64,000 bases of DNA from Casuarina equisetifolia (GCA_028551475.1 CM052358.1:15607938-15671937); one strand, 5' to 3'. Shown: positions 1-12,450, counted from the first letter of the stretch. Made by a program: numbers and translations. The notes: generated by a model not told the origin, from the sequence alone.

Positions 1-2200
1 AATAAGGGGAATGACGAACAATACAACATCACGCCATTCAAACTATTGTTTGCTACTGTTCCAACCATCCTTGGGAGGCCAAATTGCTATTTCCATTGTG
101 TTGATCCTTGTTTGTAGGTGAATGTGTTCTTGTTGCATTGTAACAGACTTGATTGACCTCCATCAAATTAACGTATTTCATTGTGGTAATTATATTTGAT
201 GTCCCATTCGTTTGTACTCCTTGTACATTGATTAGTTTAAGCCTATATATCAATCGTTCTGTACATCTAAAATTATCGAGAAATATGGCAATCCATTTCA
301 AGCATAATCATAGTTCTTGTGTTTTCTTGGAAGTGTTTGATTTCCAAGAAAAGTTCTCCAATTTTCTCGGCACATACGCATTTATCTTGGGATCAGTTAA
401 GCCGCACAATAAAGCCTCTACTCGTCCTTTTCATTCGATCACCAGGGCATCTACCCGTTCTTTTCATTCATGTGCAAGCCGATTACTCAGTAAAAATTCC
501 TTGATAGATCTTTCCCCTGGCCCCACGAATTTCTCATCCAAATAGACGTACCGATAATATTAAGAATTTTTGTTTTGAGAAATTGTTGTATGATAACTGT
601 TATTTATCAAATTTCGCAATGGCTGTAATGTAGATTTTCTTTATTATAGTGCTGATGTAATGATATCCTTTATCATTGAGGAATTGGAGTATTTTACTCC
701 GCCCTGTTTGGCTACACTTTCTCGCCATTGGTAGCAAAGTTAAATCACGTCATGGATTCAAAAATTCTTAGTATCATCGCAGGTAGAAGAAGATGCACAT
801 AAAAAGGCTACTCCAAGCTCACCAAAAGATGGTCTGCACCAAAAAGAGGCAGATCCGTAGGCACCTCTAACCTCTCCATCCCCATTTAAACGGGGCAAGT
901 CCTCCAAGTTCTCGTCCAAAGAAACTCCATATGAGCGATGCCAAAAGAACAGAGCCTAGAACGAGACATTAGAATCCAATATCAGATGCCAACTCAATCA
1001 GGATTTATTCCGAATAATCGATGTACACGAGGTACACTACACTAAATCAAGTACTCATGTTTCGAGAGTTCATCTGTCGGTCCAAAGACATTGATATCAT
1101 CCTTACTTGTATAATACATTCATAAAGGTCTTTTATAATATAAATCAATTTACAGAACCACATACTGATTTCCACCACACTTGATGTCCTAGTTTTCTTT
1201 ATTTCAAATTAGATCAGTAGCCTACACCCTTGACATGCGATGGGACAATCAAAATGCCGAACGAGGATGGAAAAGCATCATATCCATTGCATTTCATATC
1301 TTCTGAGGGGAAGCTCTTACCTGATATCAGCAAAGCACCATTCATGGAGTTATACTCATCACAAAATGGAAATCTAAATTTCTAAAAAAGCAGTACCAAT
1401 AGAATAAGTTGTGGAAACTAGACACTGAATTATTCTGTGGTAGTACTGTTAGTAACAATGAAGAATATGATTTCTTATGGATGTGCCACCCCATCCTATA
1501 TTGGCTCCTTGCTTCACTCATTTCAAGCATCCTTTCGCCAAAGTCTTTTGCATGCCCTACAGTCCTAATGCCTTGAGGAGCTTTCACCTTTGACTACATT
1601 GACCAGTCGGAATCCTAAAATATGCCTTACTGGATCAGGAAATACTCAGCACCAAGCAAAATACTTGAAGCTCCCACAAAATCTTAGTTAAGAATAATTT
1701 CTCAATCAAATCCTAGAACTAGCTACCCATATATTCTGATAGTACAAAAAGATATTGCTGAAAAGTAACACAACCCAAATCATGCACTAAACATATTCAC
1801 AAGACACCTTTAAATGAATATGATAAAAGATAAGGAAATCTATGATAATCATGGAAAGTACAACAGAATCAAATTCCAAGTAAAGACCAAAATCAGAAAC
1901 TTATGAGCTTTATTATTATTATTTTCTTAGAAAAAAAAAAGAATGTCAAGTTTTAGGTTTTGACAAGATATTTTGAAACTGAAGAATTTTGTTAAAATCA
2001 AATTTCAGATTATATATCTCTCCAGTCCATAAAATGAAATAGGAACATGCTTTTAGATAACAATAAATAAATAAATATCAATAAGTGGCAAACACCATCC
2101 CCAACTCTGAGAAGAAGACTAGATAGAAACAGTTGCCACTTTGAGGATCTCCACGTAGTGTTATCACATAGGACTACTGACGCATCTCAACAGTTCTATA
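1..2200. other. Intergenic, no gene recognised
   Basis: The stretch is AT-rich with only short open frames. The longest, near 53-545, overlap on both strands and match no family I know. The part near 300-540 is a little richer in G+C and could be old element debris, but no reverse transcriptase, integrase or protease motif is visible. The last few hundred bases (about 2000-2322) are probably the 3' UTR and downstream flank of the RHF2A-like gene, which is read on the minus strand. Confidence 0.4.
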
Positions 2201-2322
2201 TTTACTTTTATTTTGTTTCCTAAACAAACATACCTCCACATGTGCAGTTCTTCTGTACAGAAAATTAAAATATCCAGGCTTACCTTTATACAAGGTAATT
2301 CTTTAAGGTGCAGAAATAATGC

Positions 2323-5300
2323 TTATGTTGAACTGGAACTAGCAGCACAGCAAGCTTGCTTGTTCGTGTCTCTCGAGCAACTGTCACCACTAGGCTCTGA
2401 TGCGTGCTGTTTGTCTAACTGTGCAACCGAAGTATTACCTAAATTATTTGATACAGATGCAGCATCTGCTCTACCACTGTCTCTGGTTTCCAGACGCTCC
2501 ATCATGCGTGATACAGTTGCAATCCCTGCACTTACCTCTCTTTTAACTTCAGAACCAAGATCTGTCATCGAAGTGTTACGAGAGAATAATCTCTCCTTCC
2601 ACCCTTTTGTGCTTTTGGAAATAGATTCTTTGTATCTGGAAAGCAAGAAGCACAGAAACACCACCAAATCTTCAAACAAGAACTCAATGACTTCGCACCC
2701 ACGTACAAATAGAATGAAGGGTTAAAAAAAAATACCTTGTTGACACTGCATTTAATCGAGACTTTAGTGATTCTGAAAATGATTGGAAGTCCGAAGGTCC
2801 TGCCCTATCTTGACTACTTGGTAAAGGTTGACTAGGAGACCTACCAGAGGGAAAATAACATAAATATGATACAAAGATCAAAGAATCAAACGAAAGAAAC
2901 GAAAGAAACGAAAGAAACAAAAGAAACAAAAGAAACGAAAGAAACTGTGATTTATGAAATGTTACCTGACAGAAGTAATCTGAAAATGAGGTAGAATCAG
3001 AAGATTACCTATCTGACACGTGTGGATCAACAGAAAGAACACTTGAGCTTGATGGCAAGGCTGAAATCTGATCAGCTTGGGAAGAAGGTACAGAAGGAGA
3101 GAATTGTGAAGGTTCCTCTTGAACAGTTACATGAGGAGAAGATATGGAAGCTACATTGGTTGCAGGGACATTTTCATCTTCCCCACTCTGTACTGGGGCA
3201 GAGGTGGCAGAAGGTGCATTAGGATGTGCTGAGAATACCAAGAACTGGGGACGACCTTGAGCTGATGACCTATTTCTATGGCCTTCCCTTCTTGCGAAAT
3301 GACGTGCCCGTCCCATTGCCGCAGCAGCAGCTAAGTGCTGGATTATACGCTCCTCGAGTTCAGCATCAGTTGCACCCACTGGTAACTGCATTAGGAAGAC
3401 AAAAGGCAATGATTTTTATATGACTCTTTCCCTCATAACTATAGTTATTTGTGAATTATCGAAAATAGAAAAGAAGAAACACAGCATAGGCAGAGTACAA
3501 ACATGTTGTAACTCAAAATCTCCAAGAGTCGGATGATGAAATATAGTGGCATTTCTAGATGGATTGAACCTAAAACTCCTCTCCCGTTCAACTGCCTCAA
3601 GCAATTCTTGGCTGAAAGAAAAATGGAAAAACAAATATATGAATAACTTTCATCCAACGAGGGAAATGGGTGGGCGGGGGTGGGGGGCACGGCGTGGTGG
3701 TGTGGTGTGAAGAATTATAAGTGTAGGGAGAACCTGGATGGATCCTTTAGGCTGATTGGTTGCCAACACATGGGGCACTGCGAGCTTCTCTGGCACCTGC
3801 ATGATAAAGCAAGATTTAAAAACAAGTTAACATCTAAGCGTCAAAATGGACATTTTTATCAGACACTCCGACAACATCCAGGATGATTCAAAAGGAAGTT
3901 AGTGTGCCATGGCCACTCTGAATCTAAAAGAGCTTGTATGAAAGCACATCAATACCCAGGGATAATCTTGAACATTACAGTAATCCAAAAAAGAAGGAAC
4001 CACATATAAAGCAAAAACTCTTAACACAGATTGTCCAAGGACCAAATAGGGCTTCACAAAATCAATTGCATCTGCAATTGGAAGTTCACCGTATTCAGTC
4101 TGAAATCCAAAGTCACAATCAACATCACTAAAAGTGAAGTTAGGTTTTCCTACAATCTCTAGGGTCTGTGCTTTATTTTATAGATTTCAACAAACGGTTG
4201 AAGTCATAGTTATGATGGCAAATATTGCAACACACACGATTTAAGCCAATAGTCTGCTTGAAAAAGTTGGTTCCTAAGTTAAGGAGTCTATAGATGTCTA
4301 TATTGCAAGAATAAACAGCTCACTGTTTCCTCTTTCCTTCTGTACATCAACACCAAATTAATTGGAAAAATGACATCTACTTTTAAGATGGCAATCCAAA
4401 CAAAGAAAGCAATCTCAAGGACATCTGCTCCAGAACTGCATTGTTGCGGCTTATCAGAGCTAGAAAATAAGATTTCAACCTTAAAATGAAGTATTTGCGA
4501 ACTTTAAAGATGCAAATCTTCTACTTATTTCCCATAGCACACACAAATCAATCCACAAAATTAACCAATTATATTAAACTCCCAGTCATTAGCACTATCA
4601 GAAAATGCGAGTCCAATTGAAATTTTGCTCACATCCAAATAAGCAAGATACTAGCACATCCTCACCATCACATATATCACGATTCACTGGAAACATACTC
4701 AAAAGGTCTCTCCCCACACCAAAAACCATACCTGAAATGAATTACTTGCCACTTTGAACTTTAAAAATGGAAAAACTTTAAGAGAACTTATTAAATCCTT
4801 ACACCCTTCCTCATAATAGCCTGTCCTCATATATATTTCCAGTTTTCATTGCTTCACTGTGCTTGCATATCCCTATCACAGCATAACACAACCATGCTTC
4901 GTATGAAGCTTTCTTCTCAGCGGAAGAAAAGGCAAATAATTGAAACAAGCTTCCAAGTATATAACCAAGTCTCAAGCACAAAGTGAATAAAGTAAACATT
5001 CTGAAAATAGTCAACAACACATATTATAGTGTGCGTTAGAGGCCATTCTTTGGATTCTCATCCGTCAAACTACCAAATATCAAATTGAATAGTTGATACT
5101 GTAGGAGCCAATTCCCAAAATCTTTTATTTTTTCACCTTTTTGGAGAAAAAGTACTAGCAAATAAGCAGCAAAATTTGTCAAAATACAATTACTATCTAC
5201 TTAACCTTCAAATGCTACCCAAAATTACAACATGACGCATTTTATAAAAGAGTTGTGAGAATATACAAAGAGGGAAACCATAAAGAGAAGTGAAAACGAA

Positions 5301-7774
5301 ATAGAATAGAAATAACACACATTTTTAGACATGCATGGTACAAAGGGAAGAACTTGAGGATGAAATTTCCTTTTTTTGTATGGATAGGCAGAACTTAAGG
5401 ATGGTGGAGAAAGGATAAGGCATGCCAATGCCAGATCACCAGTAGCAATAGTCATTAGTAAGACAAAAACCCATGTTAAGATCACAAAGAAAGTCCAAAA
5501 ATATAATCACCCCATTTTACTCCAACAGAATGCTACACCAGGTCCTGAGTCCAAGATTTTTCAAAGATTATAAGAGGTCAAATCCAAAATCAGCAAATCT
5601 GTCCTCACCCATATCATTCCACAATCAACATATTTCGACGCTAGAAATTCCATCCAATAAAAACTGGCAATATATGTATATATAAAACCTGTCCACACCA
5701 AACATATGCGTTCACTTTCTGTAAATATAGAACACTTCCTACAATAGACCCATACACTTCAAAAGCATCCCACAAACCATTGTCACCAGAGCAGATGCAA
5801 CAACAGAGTTAAGATGAAGTAAAATTAGAAACAAAACTAAGATTAAACCCTCAATCGTTCTGACATATCACCAACAAAGGAGGTATACTACCAACTACTA
5901 AGTTGGCTCAAGCACGCGCTGCTCCGGCTTGGTGTAGTTCGGTCAACTTTAATAGTTCTCTACAATATTCAAATTACGAAGCTAAGTACTTGTCCATTTA
6001 AAGAATCAAGCACAATAACATGCTTGTCAGTTTCACTTAAAACCCTTGTTAGACATGGCCACTCCAAATACTTCCCAGCTATCAACATGACAGCAACAGG
6101 AAGAACCCATCATGAATGGCCCACCTTTCACGCAACTTAAAACACAATCAGAAATTTTCCACAATTTTTCAACTACTGCGAACATTCTGAACAGCTGCTA
6201 CAAATTTTGGTATGAGAAATTTTCGAGCTCAAATACTAAGCAAATTCGGCATATTCATGCACCCAACCACTAGGCCTATGAATCACATCAATTGGTCAGA
6301 GATAATTAAACTCCAAAGTTATGTCCTCCAAAACAATAGCCATCATACATGATCAATGTTACTATTTAGCCATTATGAATTAACTACTGTGCCTGTCCTG
6401 AGCTTATCTACTATATGATTTATTATTTCTCTAAAGCAACCCACAGAGACAAATAAATTTCAAGCTATCTAGGGGCAAGAGGAGAGGATGGCAACTAACA
6501 GCTTACTAATACAATGACCCAAGATTATGCTTTGTGCTAGAGTCCGACTATCAGTTTAGAAATATGCGTCAACATACCCATCTTGACTCAAGATCATGCG
6601 ACACTTGATTGTTACTAAGAATCATAATAGCATAAAATGTAAAATATGTTGATTACTCTTGAACTCATACGCACTATGATTCTTCCAAAAAATAAAAGAA
6701 AAAAGAAAACATGTACTAGCACCTAACACCAAATACTTACAGATGCATAGCACTGCCCCCAAGTCTAATCTTCTTCTATCAACTCACTCACATATGCAGC
6801 GCCTAACTTAATTATTCCTGTTTGTTGTGAAGTTTACACCCATCTCAGCCCAAGAACACCGACCCTTGATCGTTACTGATAGTAATAAGGGAAGAGGACA
6901 ACTAACTCAAGGCTTGGGAAATGAAATTCATATACAGTACCATTCAAGGATGCATTGCAGATGAAACTCGTGCTTGCAACCAGTCACCTGTATAAAAGTT
7001 AAGATAAGATAGCTTAATTGACATATTAAACATCAATCGGGAGCAGAGAGAATAGAACATGCAATACGTATAAAGTACCGTTGAAGGATCACTCTCACAG
7101 AAGGCTTCAAGACAAATGCTGCATGCATCATCGCAGGCTTCCTGGATTCCACCCTCCACAAATGCGGCGGCTGATGTTAAATGGGCCTCCGAAGCCTTGT
7201 CTTCCTCCATCCCCTGGACCTAGAAAAACCCATCCCCTCCATTAGTATTTAATAATTCACACATTGTCCCCAGCATCAGTTAGTGATAATCATATTTTAT
7301 ACTTGCAAATGACGAAACAAATGCCAAGACGTTTAAGTGCAGATGCTCAAAACGCTTAAAGCAACAATAAAACCCATCACAAAGTTAGATAAAGTTCAGT
7401 AAAATCCGATAAAAGTTCAGCTCCTAGGCAAACGAGAAGGATTTAAAAGAAAAAGAAAAGAAAAAAAAACTAACAATTCAAAAATAAATAAAAGGAAAAA
7501 ATAGCATTGTATAATTCAATATAATATAAATAGGCATACAAGCAGAAAATTAGAGAGACCCTATAGAACAGACAAAACTTAAAAGAAACCCACTAAGAAC
7601 TTACGGCATCGACCTTATCCTATTTCCGAGAAACCGAGAGGACCCTCAATAATACAGTTCCAATAATTCCCAAAATTTCATTCTCAAAAACTCAGGGAGA
7701 CCAGACAGCACAATCAGAGACAAGAAAAAATAAAATCGAAAACAAAAACCGAAAGCCACCAAAATTACCTCCAT
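2323..7774 (-). CDS. RHF2A: RHF2A-like RING-H2 E3 ubiquitin-protein ligase (8 coding exons)
   Basis: This is a RING-H2 ubiquitin ligase. In Arabidopsis, RHF1a/RHF2a act in gametogenesis by directing degradation of the cyclin-dependent kinase inhibitor ICK4/KRP6 (family knowledge). Coding exons read on the minus strand are 7769-7774, 7079-7219, 6941-6987, 3734-3796, 3503-3611, 3009-3385, 2736-2840 and 2323-2635. All junctions are GT-AG and the sum is 1161 nt, giving 386 aa plus TAA; Arabidopsis RHF2A is of similar size. The RING ligands are C35, C38, C53, H55, H58, C61, C72 and C75. A conserved block follows (QELLEAVERERSFRFNPSRN), then an Ala-rich helix and a Ser/Pro-rich low-complexity region. 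The C-terminal part has the family block KGWKERLFSRNTS. The start is set by ATGGAG at 7769-7774 spliced in frame to GTCCAGGGGATG; a downstream in-frame ATG at 7208-7210 is the alternative start. Intron 3 is long (3797-6940). Confidence 0.9.
2886..2945. repeat. Period-9 GAAACGAAA tandem repeat in an intron
   Basis: About six and a half copies of a 9-base unit (GAAACGAAA, with GAAACAAAA variants) lie in the intron between exons 6 and 7 of the RHF2A-like gene. On the coding strand the tract is pyrimidine-rich (TTTCGTTTC) and sits upstream of the 3' splice site used for the exon at 2736-2840. Confidence 0.85.
3797..6940 (-). other. Long intron 3 of the RHF2A-like gene
   Basis: This 3.1-kb intron separates the exon carrying the central RING ligands (6941-6987) from the exon carrying the last CxxC pair (3734-3796). 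It is AT-rich with only short spurious open frames. I see no recognisable transposon, RNA gene or nested gene in it. The junctions are GT-AG on the minus strand. Confidence 0.75.
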
Positions 7775-8369
7775 AAAGATCGCAATTGACAGGCACAAGT
7801 GATCAGGTTATTGATCTCCGTGTAAAAAAGAGTTGGGATTGCTCTGGAGCCCGAAGAAACCCTAGATTACGAGCTGGGAGGCAGCGAGGGACAAAAGGAT
7901 GCGACGAGGAAGGCGAAGACTTGAGACTATGTAGAGGCCGGGAGGGAACCGAACCTTGGCTCGGTCTTCCACTCACCACAGTTCGGCCACGTGGCTCTCC
8001 CAAGGAATATCTTTTGGCTTTGACGACCCTGTCAGTTTAGTATTAAATTAATATTATATCAATTTAGAAAAGATAAAAAGGAATAGTGAATGAATAATTA
8101 CAAAACATTGAAAACGGTGTAGTCCTGGAAGTTTCTCCGCACTTACCCTTTTTCCCACAAACAATACAACCTTTGATGTTGCCGATTTGGTACTCAAAAA
8201 TGTTACAATTTTTTGTCGCCATTTGTCATTTGGATGTTTGATAAGAACATAGCTTAATTTTTTTTTTATCTTAAATTCAATAATTGGGTACATGAGTAAA
8301 GTACATGCATAAAAAAAAAATTTATAAAAAAAAGATTATATATATATATATACTCACACTTATGTACAT

Positions 8370-8395
8370 ATGTATGTATGTATACATACATACAT
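8370..8395. repeat. 26-bp perfect palindrome of ATGT/ACAT units
   Basis: ATGT-type units on the left mirror ACAT-type units on the right around a central TATA, giving a 26-bp sequence identical to its reverse complement. It follows a short (TA)n run at about 8338-8352, so it is most simply a microsatellite-derived cruciform-prone site. Confidence 0.8.
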
Positions 8396-8397
8396 GT

Positions 8398-8447
8398 AAC
8401 TTAAAATAAGAAGAAGGAAAGTAGCTTAAAATAAGAAGAAGGAAAGT
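8398..8447. repeat. 25-bp direct tandem duplication
   Basis: A 25-base unit ending AAAATAAGAAGAAGGAAAGT occurs twice back to back (8398-8422 and 8423-8447) with one difference near the start. Confidence 0.9.
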
Positions 8448-9277
8448 AGGGGGACGGCTATTTATTTTGTGCCTTTGCTTTTCTTCTCTTTTCCTTTCTT
8501 TTTAGGGATATTTTTTAAGTCAAGCTCTCATGCGCCCGATCAAGTTTGATTGGAAATGCGTACGTGACATGGAAAGCGAGAATAAGCACCCCGACTTTTG
8601 ATTGCCTCCTGTGTCGTCATGTGGTAGTGCTCGAGAGCTTGCGTTCTAATGCTATTCGTAACGTCGGCCTCTTGTTCACGTCCGACGACACTTTTTACTT
8701 TTTAACTTTATGTTATCATCCTCAACTTAGTGTTTAAATAAATTAAAGCTAAAGAGGATGCCTCTGGACGAAAATCATGAAAATACTTCTAGTAAAAAAA
8801 AAACTTCTATTTTCTTGTACGAGGATTCTTTCAAATCTTAATATAATTTCAAAATTAAAAAGTTTCTTATTATTATTTTAAATTACAACAACGTGAATGT
8901 TATTTTATTTGGAATTCATTTAAATTTTAGTCCTCAGTAAGGATAAACATTTCTAAAGTGTTAAAAGAATTTTACATTCTAAATCTACTGAAAATTTAAC
9001 TATTATTTCAAATCACTTTTGAAAGTAAAATTGAGTGTATCCTAATCTCGATTCTTTTCGCCTCCATCTACTTTTCAAAAGCAAGGGAATCATTCAAAGT
9101 TTGAAAACTGCCCCAACTGCTCTAAATATCTAGACTGGGTTTCTCTTTGGCGTTGGGTTTCCGCTCTCACTCTGAAGCTTGGGCAGCGCGTAATAGAACT
9201 TAAGCATACCATGCATAAGGATCTAAGACTGATGTCCCATTGATTCGTGACCTAACACAACCTACAAAACCTACCCA

Positions 9278-9514
9278 ACCATGCCCTTTTTTTTTTTTTT
9301 CATTCCGAAGAAAGATAGTATCCTAACACATTTTATTAGTTACAACAATTTTAGGAATAATAACCATATCTTGGAGTTGTATATAAGCAAGACATAAACC
9401 ATGCCCTTTTTTTTTTCATTTAGAAGTAAGATAGTATCCTAACACATTTTATTAGTTGCAACAATTTTAGGAATAATAACCATATCTTGGAGTTGTATAT
9501 AAGCAAGACATAAA
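9278..9514. repeat. Tandem duplication, about 120-bp unit, two copies
   Basis: The units at 9278-9397 and 9398-9514 both begin ACCATGCCC followed by a T-run and end AAGCAAGACATAAA. They differ mainly in T-run length and a few substitutions, so the duplication is fairly recent. No coding potential is seen. Confidence 0.9.
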
Positions 9515-9649
9515 TCTAATCTTTTAAAAAATTTAGTTGATCACAACTTATATTATAAAATAATATTAAGTGTTAACAAAAATTAAACATACTAAAAGTT
9601 AAATGCTACAAAAGATAGCATGAAGGTTTAACCATATGGATATCTATAT

Positions 9650-9905
9650 CTAGGAACTACGCTTGTATATTCCTTTTGATTATTTTCTTGATTTGGTGTG
9701 AGATACTCTTCATATGATGTGATCATTCATTTTTAAAATTAGATTATTTGAAAAATTACTTTGTACACAATAGAAATTTTTTTCTTTTATTCCATTGTAT
9801 ATTTTCTGTATGTAATTCTTGTATTATAAATAGGAAAATCCTTGTACATTTTCTATATGAAAGCAATATAGAGAAATCATCTTAATTTTTAGCCCTTCTT
9901 TCTTT
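9650..9905 (+). mobile_element. Possible fossil Ty1/copia LTR fragment
   Basis: The string TATTATAAATAGG at about 9821 is followed by TTGTACATTTTC and then GAAAGCAATATAGAGAAA. That is the usual order of TATA box, leader and LTR 3' end in plant copia LTRs. No partner LTR or internal domain was found beside it, so it would be a solo or truncated copy. This is an inference from layout only. Confidence 0.35.
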
Positions 9906-11371
9906 TAACTTTGTGACATATTATCACAACTTGACCTAACTTTTGCATCTTTTGTGTCTTAGTTGGCTCCCACCAACCCCACCTTTTCTTTTTTTTTTGG
10001 TCATTTGTTTTTGTAATTCAATTTTTACTTGCAAAACAAAGTTAGTACTCCAACATAAGAATAGAAGAAAATTAGAGTTTGGTGGGTTCTTTGGTTCAGT
10101 TTGATTGAGTGAGTGGAAATATGAAAGTGTAGTAATGTAAAGCAACAAACTAAATATTGATAAGGTATGTAGGTATAAGAAAAGCAAATATAAAGTAAAG
10201 AACAAAATATGAGACATAGGTATCAAAGTCAGTATAATGGATTCTATGATCACAAGGCCATTGGCCTTGTTGCAACTATACAAAGCTAAACATGGTTTTG
10301 GTGTTGTGATTGATTAGATTGAATTAGGATTACATAAGGCTTGCAAGTAGCTTACCTTCTCCTAGACAAGTCATGCCATTATATAGGCATTCTAGCACAT
10401 TTATCACTTCTAAGCAATTGCTAAAAAGTTTACATAAAGACTTTACATAAAGGTAAAGCTAATTTTCGATCATCACTCCTCATTTTTTTCCTTTTATGTC
10501 CTTCATGTCATGACTTTCTTGTCCATTAACTTGTGAGTAGGTGCAAGGTTGCATACTTTTCCAAGTTCTGTAGCATGACTTTCCGAGCTTGAGACTTGCT
10601 ATCCGGGGCTAGGAGACTTTGATGTCTCAAGTTGGCCTTCATACAATGTGTGTGCCAACTCACCATTTTCATGCATGAACTTGGAGAATGCTGATTTCAT
10701 TGCACCAATGGTGTAGCAACACGATTTGTTGTCTTGAGGAGGTATCCTAGACATACAATGAGAGTAGTGAGCTTTGTGTAGTTGCACGAGGATGACCTAT
10801 GCTTGCTGTGGCTGGCATATAGCTTTTGACTGAGGTGGAAAGCATGGTAGACAATGCAACCACACTTAGCACATGAGGTGGAATTCCATTGTTGCTTGTT
10901 TAAATCAATGGTTTTGACAAAAATCAATATCAAATTAAACACACGGAATAATTTTCTTTTTCTTACCAAATAAAACCTTCAATCCCAAACAATTTACCTC
11001 TACCTTTCCAAATTTTTTTTTTCCTCATACCGATTACCATGTCAAAAGTCTTCCAGCTCTAAATGTACTGCCACTCTAAACCCGAACGACCCAAAACTTG
11101 AAAGTATGATCAATGTCCTGGATTCTCCCAAGGATTTGGGTGATGAAAAATCTGATGTGCCTCAATTAAAGCTTTACTTCCGGAACAACCAAACCCAACC
11201 AAACCCAACCCAACCCAGCCCAACCAAGGGCAAGTCGAATAAACCCAGTCCACTTAGGGACAGTTTGTGTTGACCCAACCCAATCCATTCTCTTTGTTCT
11301 AGTCTAGGCTCAGCTCATGCCATGGCTGCCCGCTCCAACCTAGCCTAACCTGGGGTTGTTTGGTATGGCTT
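9906..11371. other. Intergenic, possible minus-strand LTR debris
   Basis: No host gene is recognised. Around 10375-10390 the minus strand has CTATATAATGGC followed by a leader-like stretch, as in an LTR promoter. Minus-strand open frames near 10599-10969 are short and match nothing I know. At 11180-11230 there is a run of AACCCAACC-type words, which is not the plant telomere repeat. Confidence 0.35.
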
Positions 11372-11890
11372 CGCCCATCCAAGGGTAGCTAGGCTCGGCC
11401 TAACCTACAAGGCAACCTGGCTAGGCCTGACCCGTTATGGAGCAGCCTAGATTGGCCAGTCAAATCAGATGTTGGCCATGATCAAGCTACAATATCAGGG
11501 CTTAGAGTTCTTCGGTGCTGTGGATCAAGCCTAGCTGAATACTGCCCATGTTGGGGAAGATCCAATTTTTTCTTTTGGAAGTATCTCACGGTAGTTGCTC
11601 GGATTCAGTCCAGTGGGCCATGGATCAAGTCGCCCATCCAAGGGTAGCCAGGCTCGACCGAACCTAAAAGGCAACCTAACTAGGCCTGACCCATTATGGA
11701 GCAGCCTAGATTGGCTGGTGAAATCAGATATGGGCCATGCTCGAGCTACAATATCAGGGCTAATCTAACGGCGCTGTGGATCAAGCCCAGCTGAATGCTG
11801 CCCATATTGGGGAAGATCCAATTTTTTCTTTTGGAAGTATCTCCCAGGGTAGTTGCTCGGATTCGGTCAAGTGGGTCATGGATCAAATCG
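11372..11890. repeat. Tandem duplication, 259-bp unit, two copies
   Basis: The units at 11372-11630 and 11631-11889 share the order CGCCCATCCAAGGGTAG, GCCTGACCC, CAATATCAGGGC, GAAGATCCAATTTTTTC and ATGGATCAA. By eye they differ at roughly one position in ten, with small indels, so the duplication is not recent. G+C is higher than in the neighbours. A plus-strand open frame of 176 codons starts in the second copy (11776) but has no recognised domain. Confidence 0.85.
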
Positions 11891-12189
11891 CTACCCATTT
11901 CTCAACCCAAACTTTTTCGCTTAACCGACTGTCGCTCCACTGCAACCTACAGTTAGGAAGTCCACCTCATCACACGGTACTAGTTCTAGCTTGTGAGAAC
12001 ATGGATCGACAATATTCCGACCAAGGATTTTGCCACCATCCTCCCTTTGACCAAAGATGCAAAAGTAGATTTGGAAGCGCACCAAGCATATGTATGGCAG
12101 ATTCATTCGTGTTAAGTTTTTTTTTGCTTAGCAGACCTTTACAAAGCTCAAACAGGGCAACTTGCCTGTTTCTATCATCTTCAGTTGCC

Positions 12190-12450
12190 TTTTCAGGCTT
12201 TGGAATTAGCTGGAGGCAGCTGAAGAGAAGCTTGAAGGGCTGGAAACTACCTTACGGGAGTACCGGTCAATCAAGGAGGAAGAATGGGCTGCTAGTTTCT
12301 TGCTAAATCTTAATGAGAGCTACTCACATTTTTGATCGAAGATTCTGGCGATGGAGCCAATGCCCTCACTCGGCCGAATTTTCCACCTTGCTGTCCAGGA
12401 GGAAAGCGAGGGGCTTGTCTCGACGGATTACCTACATGTTGGCGATACTA
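12190..12450 (+). mobile_element. Fossil Ty1/copia gag fragment
   Basis: One plus-strand frame reads FLLNLNESYSH followed by AMEPMPSLGRIFHLAVQEES. That is the typical plant copia gag pattern (FLxGLNxSYxxIRSQIL, then MxPLPSxxxxFxLVxQEE). It is a short, broken relic without LTRs or pol. A charged coiled-coil-like stretch (LEGLETTLREYRSIKEEEW) precedes it. Confidence 0.6.

Larger units (their letters stand above)
8041..9277. other. Intergenic, upstream side of the RHF2A-like gene
   Basis: This AT-rich non-coding sequence lies beyond the 5' end of the RHF2A-like gene. The gene's 5' UTR begins just above 7774 and its promoter should lie within about 7800-8300, but I cannot point to a convincing TATA box. 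It contains a perfect palindrome and a short tandem duplication, listed separately. No protein family was recognised. Confidence 0.5.

Noticed and set aside
1-560. Possible copia or host coding fragment on either strand
   Set aside because: The overlapping frames (130 and 82 codons) show no conserved motif that I can name.
2213-2725. 170-codon plus-strand open frame
   Set aside because: It is the antisense shadow of the last RHF2A-like exon.
7786-8040. 84-codon plus-strand open frame near the RHF2A-like 5' end
   Set aside because: It overlaps the probable 5' UTR/promoter of the minus-strand gene and has no domain.
10300-10980. Possible minus-strand solo LTR with a TATATAA box
   Set aside because: No defined ends, partner LTR or flanking duplication; mentioned only as debris.
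11180-11230. AACCCAACC run that looks telomere-like
   Set aside because: The plant telomere unit is CCCTAAA; these words differ and are irregular.
11776-12306. 176-codon plus-strand open frame
   Set aside because: It starts inside a tandem duplication and has no recognised motif; the gag-like reading lies in another frame of the same stretch.
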